From Clavaria fumosa (taxonomy: Eukaryota > Basidiomycota > Agaricomycetes > Agaricales > Clavariaceae), in contig OX637805.1 in the NCBI GenBank assembly GCA_951802425.1, positions 1,674,001-1,738,000 of the forward strand: a DNA stretch of 64,000 bases, given 5' to 3'. The notes under the pieces are model-generated. The model made no database searches. It saw only the letters and a program-made list of their open reading frames with translations, and was not told the DNA's origin. Both the position numbers and the translations under genes were made by a program. Each line of letters starts with the position of its first letter. Within the stretch, counting starts at the first letter, position 1. Of this stretch, positions 12,122-22,109 are shown piece by piece.

Positions 12122-12412
12122 TGTTAGGATCGCTTATGTAAGCCATCCCAAAGTGCAGTTGTGGAGAAACTGGGGAGGGTTGTTGGAAGGTCACATGACC
12201 TGTGGCTGGGTCGGATTATGTAATCATGTAAGATCACATGACCTGGGGCCTGGGCGCATCACGTGATCCGAGGGTCCGAGCGTGGGAACGCCGGCAAGTG
12301 CCGAAGCGTTTGCTATAAGTACTTTCGCTTTTCCTTTTTTGTACTCTTTTCCCCTTATCTTAGTATTGTCGTCATGACCTTACGCTTAAGTTGTGTGAGA
12401 CCCAGTCTGATA
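12122..12412 (+). repeat. 3' LTR of chromovirus B
   Basis: This is a 291-bp near-identical partner of 6797-7087. It follows the polypurine tract AAGAGGGGGGTGA and is followed by the duplicated AGTTC and by resumed gag of element A. Confidence 0.92.
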
Positions 12413-15400
12413 AGTTCTTTGTGAAATTCGAGATGCTGTTCCAACGGGCGAAGTTGAGTGCAGAGAAGGACTCAGGAATCCTAGTCCATTGGCTGGAGTT
12501 GAACCTGAGTAGGAGGTTGGTGGAGAGAATCTATGGTGTCTCCCCGATGCCAGAGACATATGGAGAATGGAAGGTGCTGGCTGAGAGGCTTGATGCCCAG
12601 CAAAGGCGACTGGATGGGATACTCACGGAATGGACACCGCGACCCACCACAACCCTACCGCGACCTGCCGTGACCATTTCGCAACCTCTTGTGACCCCTC
12701 TGCTGTGTACTCCAGATGTGGCCATGGCCCGAGGATGGGCCCCTGCTGATGAGAGATGTTGTTTCCGATGCCACCAGACTGGCCATGCTGTCCATTTCTG
12801 CCCCCTGCCTGATACGCGTCTGCAGGTCCCAAGGGCCCAAACCCGGGCAGCACCATGTGCCCCCCAAATGGCGGAGGGATATGAGAAAGAGATTGCACAG
12901 CTCTGAGCCTGCATAGAGCTGTGTGAGAGAGAGAGGAGGACTCCCACTGGGGAGAAGAAGTGTGCCAGCCCCTTTCCGTCCCTGTGCCTGCTGCAAGTAT
13001 ACCCCGATATACTATCTTGCAGCGGAGACATACCCGAATTGGGGCTGAGCTGAGGTGAAGGAGGAAGTGAGACTGGCAGAGCGCCTAACCAGAGTGCAGC
13101 CAGAAGTGCGGAAACATGTGCCATGAGAGCTAGCCATCCAGGTGCACTTGGAGGCTTTCAGCACTGGCAAAGGGACCACAATGAAGGCCCTTGTCGACTC
13201 AGGGTGCACCAACTGCTTCATGGATTTGGAGTGGGTGAAAGGAGTGGGACTGGAGCCATCTCTCCTGCTGAACCCAATCACCATGTATAATGTGGATGGG
13301 ACACAGAACAGGAATGGAAAGGTCCGGTATGGGATAGAGGTGCTGGTGAGAGTTGGTGACCACCAGGAGCGGATCCACTTTCTGCTGGGAAAGACCCAGT
13401 CCCACAAGGTCATCCTTGGGCATGACTGGCTCAAGCGGCATAACCCAGATATCGACTGGCAGAAGGCAGAGCTGAGCCTTACCCGCTGCCCCCCACAGTG
13501 TTCCCCATCCCCTCGAGCCTCTGCACCCCTGAAAACGAGTACCCTCGCATCCACAAGTATTCTGGACACCCGTTTTCCCAACTCTGGCCCTACCCCCAAT
13601 TGGCCTAGCTGCTACCCTTTGGTGTTTAGTGAAGCAAAGTGGGATGAACTTCCCCGCTCCCAACCAGACTTCGATATTAAGATCGAGTTCAAAAAGGACC
13701 CTGAGCACCTCTCCTCCAAGCTGTATTCTTTGACACGGCAGGAGATGGTGGAGATGAACCGTTGGGTGGATGAGCAGCTTGCTTCTGGACGAATCCGGCC
13801 CTCAAAATCCCCGTATGCCAGCCCCTACTTCTTCAAACATGAGAAGGACAAACTGCAGCCAATCATTGACTACTCGAGGCTGAATGCACACCTGATCAAG
13901 GACAAGTACCCCCTCCCCCGCATCCGAGACACAGTGGATGTGCTTAAAGGAGCATCAATCTACTCTAAGATTGATGCAAAGGGAGGTTTCCCATCTATGC
14001 AGGTCTGGCCCGAGCACCAGCACTGCTGCGCCTTCCTGACACCCCGTGGACTCTTCGAACCAGCTGTCATGTGGTTTGGACTGCAGAATGCCCCTGCTAC
14101 CTTCCAACACTTCATGAATCATGTGTTGAGGGAGGAGATTGCAGGAGGACATGTGAGGGCCTATGTGGATGATGTCATTGTGTTTGCAGAGGACTTGGCT
14201 ACACACCGGTACTGGATGGATCGGGTCTTGAGGAAGTTTGGAGAGAATGGGTTGTGTCTCAAACTCAGTAAATGCGAGTTTGAGAAGAGTGAGATCATCT
14301 TCCTGGGGATGAAGATCTCCCACAACAGACCAGAGCATGATCTGGCCAAGGGTGCGGCAGTCCGAGATTGGCCATGTCCTAAGAATGTGAAGGATGTCCA
14401 GAGGTTCAATGGGATGCTGAACTACCTCCGCCGGCACATCCCGAATCTTTCTGCCCGAGCAAAGCCACTCTTCCGGCTGACTGGGAATGTTCCATGGAAA
14501 TGGGAGGAGGAGGAGGAAGCAGCCTTCTGAGATCTCCGCCAGGCACTCATATCGGCCCCGGTCTTGGCTCTGCCTCAGGACAAAGGGAGATGGAAGGTAG
14601 AGACAGATGCAAGCAACCTGGCGACTGGTGGAGTGCTCTCGCAGCAGCAGATGGATGGAACCTGGAGAGTTGTTGACTATATCTCCAAGGCCCTCACTGC
14701 AGCTGAGAAGAACTACGATGTGTACGACAAGGAGTTCTTGGCTGTGATTCGGGCACTTCGCGAGTGGCGAGCATACCTCATTGGAGCAGAGGAGACGATC
14801 GAGATCTGGACAGACCATGCAAACCTCCAGTACTTCCGGAAGCCCCAGAAGTTGAAGCCGAGGCAGGTTCATTGGGTTGGAGAGCTCCAGTGCTTTGACT
14901 TTGAGATAAAGTATCGCACTGGCAAGTCGAATACAAAGGCAGATGCACTCTCCCGGAGACTGGACTATGGAGAGATGGTGGAGGAGGATGCACCGGTGCA
15001 GGTTTTCCTGGAAACGGAAGTCTGTGTGTCATTCACATCAGAAATGGAGACGCTACTCCAGAAAAATAGCGCGGTACACATACAGAAGCCGGAGGAGCTT
15101 GATGATGAGTGGACACGAGATCGTGCTGGACTCTGGCGAAAGGGGATAGTCACTTGGGTCCCCCTAGGAGCTCGTGAGGCCGTTCTCGAGTTTGAGCATG
15201 ACCTCCCCGCTGCTGGACACCCTGGGCCCCGGAAGTTGAGAGCAGCACTAGTGAAGGGTTATTGGTGGCCGGACATGGTAAAAGATGCGGATCGGTATGC
15301 CCAGGGGTGTGAGACATGCCAGCGGACGAAGCCTGACTGTACCAAGCGTGCTGCCCCACTGCACCCCCATCTGGTGCCTGATGGTCCCTGGTCGGTGATC

Positions 15401-16477
15401 TCATGGGACATAGTCGGTCCCCTCCCCCTCTCCCGTGGACATAACGCCATCCTTGTTATTGTCAACAAATTCACGAAACGGACACTGCTTGAAGCGATTG
15501 GGCTCGACCTCACAGGACTTGGAGCGGCACATCTCCTCCAGGATCGAGTGTTTCATGACCATGGAGTCCCTCACAAGGTTGTGAGTGACCGGGGGTCCCA
15601 GTTCGTGTCCCGCTTCATGAAGGAGTTCTACTCCATGATCCGGGTAAAGGCAAATCCAAGTACTGCCTTTCATCCACAGACTGATGGACAGACGGAATGG
15701 GCAAACCAGGAGATGGAGATTTATCTCTGGGCTTACGTGGACCATCTCCAGGATGACTGGGCTGAATGGTTGTCCACTGCAGAGTTTGCTCTTAATAATC
15801 ACGAGCACTCAGTGACAGGACAGACACCTTTCTTCCTTGATTATGGACAACACCCATGGAATGGGGGGCTCCGGCCACCTTCTGAGGTGAACCCGGCAGC
15901 GGACGAGTGGATGGCTAAGCTCACGGAGTCCCGAAGAGCAGCCAAGAAGGCAATGGAGAAAGCGGTGGCAGCAATGAAGAAGAGCTATGATAAGGGGAAA
16001 CACCCAAGTCGGGAGTACTCTGAGGGAGATCTGGTCTGGCTGGATACTAGAAACTTGAAGATGGACCGGCCCTGTAAAAAGCTTGACAACAAGAGAGCAG
16101 GCCCCTTTGCAGTTGAGGAGAAGGTGGGACCTGCTGGGTATCGCCTCAAGCTCCCTTGGGCCTGGCGCATCCATCGGGTCTTCAATGAGTTGCTGTTGAC
16201 ACCATACCACCCCCCCTCCTTCCCTTCTCAGAACCTGCCTCCCCCTCCGCCCCCTACGATTGATGATGACCACCTGGAGTATGATGTGGAGGCAATCCTT
16301 GATGTTAAGAAGGTGGGATGTGGGGTGAAGTACTTGGTGAAGTGGTTGGGATATCCAGTGGAGGAAAACACTTGGGAGCCCCGTAGGAACCTCACTAACA
16401 TAACGTTGCTTCTCCAGGACTTCTTCCTCTCCCACCCCGACAAGGCCAAGCTAGCTGGTCGGGACGCCCAGCCTTAA
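12413..16477 (+). pseudogene. Chromovirus A Gag-Pol, remainder (multiply broken)
   Basis: This continues the polyprotein begun at 6425. The domain order matches the intact copy: knuckle (about 12760), protease (about 13195), reverse transcriptase with YVDD (about 14164), RNase H (about 14603), integrase (about 15200-15750) and chromodomain (about 16265-16420). Lesions are TGA at 12904-12906, a 1-base loss near 12970, a 5-base gain near 13050, and TGA at 13124-13126 and 14528-14530. All three stops replace CGA arginine codons. Many other arginines have become W, H, C or Q through CG-to-TG or CG-to-CA changes, as expected of an older methylated copy. Confidence 0.92.
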
Positions 16478-16488
16478 GAGGGGGGTGA

Positions 16489-16778
16489 TGTTAGGATTGC
16501 TTATGTAAGCCATCCCAAAGTGCAGTTGTGGAGAAACTGGGGAGGGTTGTTGGAAGGTCACATGACCTGTGGCTGTGGTCAGATTACATAATTGTAAGAT
16601 CACATGACCTGGGCCTGGGCGCATCACGTGATCCGAGAGGTCCGAGCGTGGGAACGCCAGCAAATGCCGAAGCGTTCACTATATATACTACATCTTTTCC
16701 ATTCTTGTACCCTTTTCCCCTTATCTTAGTATTGTTGTCATGACCTTACACTTAAGTTGTGTGAGACCCAGTCTGATA
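16489..16778 (+). repeat. 3' LTR of chromovirus A
   Basis: This 290-bp LTR, TGTTAGG...CTGATA, follows the polypurine tract AAGAGGGGGGTGA. It pairs with 5561-5850, and the roughly ten differences between them are all transitions. The next bases (ATTGC) do not repeat those before the 5' LTR. Confidence 0.9.
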
Positions 16779-17288
16779 ATTGCTGAATCAGCTGTTGAAT
16801 CAGCTGCTGAAACACTCTGAAACACTGCACCTATTGCTAAACCCCAACATGACTGCCACACCTGCAAGAGTATTGGCTACCAATCTGGGGAACTCATCAT
16901 GCTAGACATGTGGAACCTCCCTCTCAAGCTCCCTTCAAAGAAGCTAGGTCCCAAATCTGCAGGCCCCTTCCCAGTTGAAGAAAGGGTTGGCCTGTCATCC
17001 TACTGGCTCCTATTGGCTCCTACCTAGAAAGTCCATCCTATATTTATCAAAGGGCTCCTCAAATGATTCATTGGAGATGCCTCCCTGGTGTAGCTCCTGG
17101 GCTAGTTGGTTGTGGAGGTTGAGAATATCCTAGCAAAATGATGACAGTAGGGATGGGTCCAACACCTGCTCAGGTGGAAGGGTTATGCACCTGAGGAAGA
17201 CACATGGGAGCAGGTGACTAATCTCAAAAACATGAGGGAAGCAATTGGAGAATTTATCTAGGAGAACAAACTTTGAAGGGGAGGTTTA
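16779..17288 (+). pseudogene. Decayed chromovirus tail (GPY/F region and chromodomain)
   Basis: This is a heavily mutated 3' end of another gypsy element. Readable pieces are LDMWNLPLKLPSKKLG then SAGPFPVEERVG (about 16905-16995), HPIFIKGLLK (about 17035) and, in a shifted frame, a chromodomain remnant with LRWKGYAPEEDTWEQV (about 17170-17220). Several stops and frameshifts are present. A purine-rich AGGGGAGG tract just before TGTTATGG at 17289 probably marks its polypurine tract and the start of a 3' LTR. Confidence 0.7.
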
Positions 17289-17335
17289 TGTTATGGTAAG
17301 GAACTGAATGTCATATTACCTCTACTAGGCAGTGC
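17289..17335 (+). repeat. Possible LTR start of the decayed element, interrupted by a MITE
   Basis: TGTTATGG follows a polypurine-like tract. The rest of the putative LTR would continue at 17629 beyond the MITE, with a TTTATACTT box near 17807. The 3' end cannot be fixed without a second copy. Confidence 0.35.
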
Positions 17336-17628
17336 TAGGGATGCCACAGTCCAGTTAAGTCCAGTTCAGGGCAAAATCTTTCAAACCCAGAACTGGACTT
17401 TAGGTCCAGTTCAGGCCAAATTCCAAACCTTAAACCTGAGTTTGGTCCAAGTCTGGTTTGTTGGACCAGACTTTTACTAAATAAGGTAATGGTTTGCCCA
17501 ATTTTGGGCTTCTGAACTGAAATTTTGGTTTGGTTCACCCACTTGGCTGAACCTGAACCTGATTTTCAGTCCAGTCCAGTCCAGGTCAGGTTCAAACCAA
17601 AGTTCAGAACTGAACTGTGGCATCCCTA
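17336..17628. mobile_element. hAT-like MITE, 293 bp
   Basis: This is a short non-coding element with long inverted ends. The left end reads TAGGGATGCCACAGTCCAGT, and the right end is its reverse complement with one mismatch over 21 bp. CTAGGCA occurs on both flanks (17325-17331 and 17629-17635), consistent with a 7-8 bp target duplication plus a few extra bases at the left. The interior is built from many degenerate copies of CCAGTT/AACTGG, so most of it can fold back on itself. TAGGG-type ends are common among hAT elements; the family is inferred. Confidence 0.65.
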
Positions 17629-18266
17629 CTAGGCACCAAGTCATGGAATCACCAATTCACCAAGGAATCAGTGCAAATGTGTGATGGCCCATCACCACTG
17701 TCATCATTGATAGGTCATTTGTTGATGCCCATCAAACAAGATATCATCTCCCTTGGCAACTGTTGATGGTTCATCTTGTATGGTACTATCAAACCACTCC
17801 ATATCTTTATACTTGTTGACATTTGGACTGTTGCCACCTCCCCTCCTTGCCATCATCATTCCTTAGATGCCTCTATTCATTAGATGCATTGTTCTCATGA
17901 TAACTAGCAGCAACAGACTTGGAATGTAAGTTGGCTCCTTATCAGTTGTATCTTCTCAGACTTTGACATTCAACCGTTTTTTTGGCAGCCCGTGCCATTG
18001 CCTCCGTGGCCCTAGTCACCTCAAGGCTGCATTGCCACAACGGTATATACGAGAGTGCATCCACAAGATCAGTCAACAAAAGCTGCTGTGTATAAGCAGC
18101 CAGCACATTATGTAAATGGGAGCAGTAACAAACAGCCCAAACAATACATGTGCAACTTCCTGTAAGCAGAAAGCAAAAGGCCATGTGTCTCACTTCTCAA
18201 ATCTGAACATTGGTACTAAGAGAGAAAGCTGAATAAGCTATGAAAGGCAGAGATGGAAACAAGGAG
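17629..18266. other. No gene recognised; possible LTR remainder and intergenic DNA
   Basis: The first roughly 280 bases may be the rest of the LTR begun at 17289. The remainder leads into the 3' end of the CAP gene on the minus strand. No coding exon could be supported. Confidence 0.4.
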
Positions 18267-19643
18267 TCACCTGAATTCCCCGAGGACATTGCCTGCAGGG
18301 TAATACTCACACACATAGAAATTAGCAGGCTAAGAGATAAATCAGGATTTGCAGAGGCACATATGATGAATTCGAAACCTCACTCCAAAACTCGCATCAA
18401 ATATACCTGTGCAAGAGGCTACTGCGCAGCCGACACTGGTTGTGGACTTCCATACCACCTGTGTAAAGTGAGAGGGTTGGGGCACTTGTGGGTTGTATTG
18501 TGCTGCGAACAGCATTAGGATATGCTCATTGAGGGGCTCATTGAGGGCTGACGGCGCAAAGGCACTCACGAGCCTCATCTTCCCAGGCCTGTATAGCTGC
18601 CGAAGGACTATAATTGCCTGTACCAGCAGCCAGATTTTCTGAAATAAGGCATGATCAATCATTAAGCCAACATGAGACTCATACGCAAAAAGAATGCCCA
18701 CCTCCCAGGGATCCCCCCGAGTGTTTGAACACACACTGGTTTGCCCACTGTTGCGCCACTTGAGCCAGGGTCGTGTTCCAACTGAGGGGGCTGGCGCCGT
18801 GTTGGGTGCGGAACGTGTTGTGTGCCGCGAGATAGGCATCGATATTAGACTGGTCTGGGGACACACTTGGCAAGGGTGAGGAGCTAGCTGAAAATGTAGG
18901 TACCGCAGGTGAAACAGGCACGGTTGGAGGAACCGGTAGGACTGAAGGAATAGCGATGGGAGGAGGAACTGGCGCGGGGGAAGCCAAAGGAGACGCCGAG
19001 CCAGTTGAAGGAGGGCCTGGAACAGTGGCAGGTGGGAAGCTCTGCTGTGGTGGCGCGCTCGTAGGATGAGAAGTGGCCATAGCAGTAGCTAGAGAGGAAG
19101 GAGATGCAAGAGATGGGCTGGCGGTCGATGGAGGATTGGCAGCCGATGTCGAAGGAGGCGTTGGCTCTGCCAACGTGTCCACCATGCTCGAGGCTGGTCC
19201 TTGCGGATGCTCTGTATTGATGGTGGGAAGCGAAGATGAAGGACTGCGTATTTTTGTGTCAGGCAGCACATTAATGTATTGGAATGAATAAGAGCGACTT
19301 GCGTGTTAAAATGGTGAATCGCAGAAGGTGCGACCGGTCCGCCAACCGTGGTGTCCCACAGTGCGGAAGACGAATCGGGTGGCTGATTAGCACTAATCTG
19401 GGAGGCGGCCCCGCATGCCATCGCGACGACCATCTGAAGGGTGCCGTCGTGCGGGAGGGGCCGTATTACTGGACCCCAACGACTTTCCGTGCGCACCATG
19501 CCGGGCCAGCCCCATCCACCTTCGCAACTCGCCAAACAAGCGGATGCGGAGGACGCCCGCCAGTGATGCGCACAGGCTGGGCTCGCCCGCGCAGAAAGGA
19601 AATGGACTACGAGAGAAAAAGAAAGCGAACGTAGAGGTAGCAT
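18267..19643 (-). CDS. Secreted CAP-domain (SCP/PR-1, Pry-like) protein
   Basis: This is a CAP-superfamily protein; the fungal Pry members are secreted and bind sterols or lipids. The C-terminal exons are clear: 18702 upward, 18570-18638, 18384-18502 and 18267-18329, joined in frame by introns of 63, 67 and 54 nt. They give DAYLAAHNTFR, GENLAAGTGNYS, HFTQVVWKSTTSVGCA and YVCEYYPAGNVLGEF, which are the CAP signature boxes. Upstream lies a long Ser/Pro/Thr/Ala-rich stretch (about 18850-19250), likely a heavily O-glycosylated linker. The N-terminus is uncertain. An ATG at 19643 begins a plausible signal peptide (MLPLRSLSFSLVVHF), with at least one unresolved intron before the acceptor near 19253. 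Confidence 0.8.
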
Positions 19644-20033
19644 CCTGGCGAAGGGTGTGAATGAGCGGTTGAAGGGAAAGGGTATGCGTGGCTGATGATG
19701 GCTTCGACTCACAAGGAAGATTTCTTTTGCAGAAGCTCAACGATGAAGCACAAAGCCTGTTCCAGTCAACCCCTAACGACGGGGGCTCTGAAGCCCAGAG
19801 GTTTCCTCTTCAAAATGATGGTCAAGAAAGAATGTGGTGACTTCCGTTTTTTTTTTCCATCTGTGTGTGGGTTTAAACCACAACAACGGATTGACTGATG
19901 ACATCAATACAAACCACAAACCACACGACAGACTACCACACACCCAAGCCACGAACACACTACATACACATGTACAATACGTACAACCGCGTCTTTGTCA
20001 TAGCTACATGTTGCGGTATAGAAATGCTGATTC

Positions 20034-20060
20034 AAAAAAAAAAAAAAAAAAAAAAAAAAA
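20034..20060 (+). repeat. 27-base poly-A run
   Basis: This is an uninterrupted A homopolymer about 85 bases upstream of the next start codon. It could be a promoter dA:dT tract. Confidence 0.95.
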
Positions 20061-20145
20061 TGCTCGGCACGTGAGACTAGGCTCGACTGCTGTAAGCGTG
20101 GGAGGGCTAAAGCAGCTCTGTAGAGCCATTTCTCCAGCAGTCACG

Positions 20146-20643
20146 ATGACGACCAACTCAATGACAACCAACTCAACGACGACCAACTCAACGACGACGA
20201 AGGCGACAACAGCAGCAGCAGCAGCATCAACAACAACAGACAGCATCCAACCACCCTACTACATTCTCGTCTCGCAGTCCTCCTTCTCCAGGCCATCCCA
20301 GAACGCGGCCGCCCTTTCCAGCTCGCTGAGTCATCCTATAATCCAGTACCACTACATGGACGATCCCCTGACGGCCCTGCTCCCCGTCTCCCCGACCGAG
20401 CACGTGCTACTCCTCAAGTACGGCCACGACCCAGACGGCGATGCGCAGCGCCAGCTGGTGGCGCGTAGTTTGTCCCCGCATGTCGCCATCACTCATGTCA
20501 AGGTCGCTGAGGCTCCCGGGGCAGCCGGAGGCGAGAACAAGGTCAATGACAAGATGTACGTCTTAGAGACGACTGTCGCTGTTGAAGACAAGTACGTCAC
20601 CGGTGGCTGCATTTTGTGTCCCTTGACCAGCTGTCAACCATAG
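20146..20643 (+). CDS. Conserved small fungal protein of unknown function
   Basis: This frame of 165 codons has ATG in a good context at 20146, chosen because the upstream frame is low-complexity. After a Thr/Asn/Ala-rich N-terminus (tandem MTTNS/TTTNS repeats and a GCA run) comes a globular-looking part with YYILVSQSSF, HPIIQYHYMDDPLTALLP, EHVLLLKYGHD and a DKMYVLETTV segment. Conserved basidiomycete hypothetical proteins of this pattern exist as far as I recall, but no function can be assigned. No signal peptide or membrane segment is visible. A short 3' intron could alter the last residues (CPLTSCQP). Confidence 0.6.
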   Translation: MTTNSMTTNSTTTNSTTTKATTAAAAASTTTDSIQPPYYILVSQSSFSRPSQNAAALSSSLSHPIIQYHYMDDPLTALLPVSPTEHVLLLKYGHDPDGDAQRQLVARSLSPHVAITHVKVAEAPGAAGGENKVNDKMYVLETTVAVEDKYVTGGCILCPLTSCQP

Positions 20644-22109
20644 ACCATCTCTTGGGACATCGCAGCCAGACCTCCAATCTGCCCAAGCCGCACTAGTGTT
20701 ATTCCAGCAAATGTGTGTTTTCGTTTAAGGTAACCTGTTTGAAAGAGTACTAACATAATTGGGCCAAGCAATGCCGCTCTTCGGCGTTCGGTCGAATAAC
20801 TAATCCCATCCTCTGAACGCGACCAGCACGCCTAGTTGTCGCGAACGTGCCTAGACGAGCGCATTCACCACTCCGCAGACAAATGTACAGATCATAAATG
20901 ACGGTGGTTTCGGGTCCGAGGGCGACACCGTCTCGGTATTCGAATTCGACAGCGCAAAATTGGAATGGTGGACGCAAGGTAACTTGAGTATGGTGAATGA
21001 GCACAGGATGAGAACAATGAGTCCCACCTCAAATGAGATCACGCTCAGTAGTGACCGTCGCATCTTGATTGTGTCTGACCGCCTGGATCTCATGCTACAC
21101 TTCGGGGTCTACGTAATGAATGTATTACAGAAGGGCTGAAAAGTACTGTTGCGCGGTGAATTACCGGAACTGTCATTTGCCGAACTAGCAGACTCAGACG
21201 CAGCACGCATCTGCCGAGCTCGCCTGCGCAGGTGTTATTCCAGCAAATTTTTTCTTTCGCTCAAGGATCAAGGAAACTCGCTTAACAGAGTGCTGTGCCG
21301 TGCGGTCGAATAAGTAACTCCATCCTCTGAGCCAAGTTCTCGCGAACGGGGCCCAGAGACAAATGTCGACACCCTTTTCTCGATGTCATCTCTATGACCA
21401 CAAGTACCACGCGGAGGCTGAGTCAGAGAGATATATAGACAACAGCGTTGGAAAGGGAATTGGACAGCCAGGGATGCGGTAAGCAGCAAGCATGTGAACC
21501 GTTGCTCCCCGCACGCCTCCGCTAGTCAACATCTAGTCAATGGTGAAGGTGGTGAAGCCAGAACATTTGTCACTTTTCGAACCTCTCTTTACTAGAGTAA
21601 TTGGTTTGCGCTGAGAATTTTATTTGTTGCTTTTCATGAATTAACTACGCAGCAGTTCTTCCACCAATGCGACGATCCCTACAAGCATGAGAAGGGCTGG
21701 TCAAATAGACATGCATACATATGACACACGTAGATTTTCGTCAAAAAAGAAAGACTACCAAAGACACGGGAAAGCAATCAACGACGACAAAGATGGAAGA
21801 ATTGACATGTAGTCCTTTGTCATGATCAGGGATTTTGGTGTTTTTTATTTTTATTATTTTGGCATTGGCTCCGTGTGGTGGGTGACCCGTTCCTCGACGA
21901 GCTACCCCTTTGCGACCCGTTCGCTGTGGTTTTTTGGGTACCATCCTTGTACTATCATCAGAAAACAACAAAAAGGAAGGGGAAGAGGGTGGGGAGGGAG
22001 GCTAGGAGATGAAGCGGGAGCAGCCATCCCACGACCAGGCCAGAAGAAAGTGAGAAGAGACAAAACAAGGAAAAATGGGCAAACCAAAGAAAAGAAAAAG
22101 GGCGAAATG
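20644..22109. other. Intergenic; contains a diverged duplicated segment
   Basis: No gene is convincing. Segments at about 20690-20900 and 21230-21380 share ordered blocks (GTGTTATTCCAGCAAAT, a GGTCGAATAA block, CCATCCTCTGA, TCGCGAACG, CAGACAAATGT) in the same orientation. A minus-strand frame at 20851-21093 encodes a short hydrophobic segment (VGLIVLILCSFTILK), but nothing else supports a gene. Confidence 0.5.

Larger units (their letters stand above)
6797..12412 (+). mobile_element. Chromovirus B, complete element nested in chromovirus A
   Basis: This is a 5616-bp LTR retrotransposon with 291-bp LTRs at 6797-7087 and 12122-12412. The LTRs differ at one position (TTCGCT against TTTGCT), a CpG-to-TpG change, so insertion was recent. 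AGTTC at 6792-6796 is repeated at 12413-12417 and is a perfect 5-bp target duplication inside the gag of element A. The primer-binding site lies at 7089-7099, the leader at 7100-7661, and a polypurine tract (AAGAGGGGGGTGA) just before 12122. One nonsense codon disables its polyprotein. Confidence 0.95.

Noticed and set aside
20851..21093. Possible small secreted or pheromone-like peptide on the minus strand
   Set aside because: There is a hydrophobic segment but no CaaX end, no clear start context and no second supporting feature.
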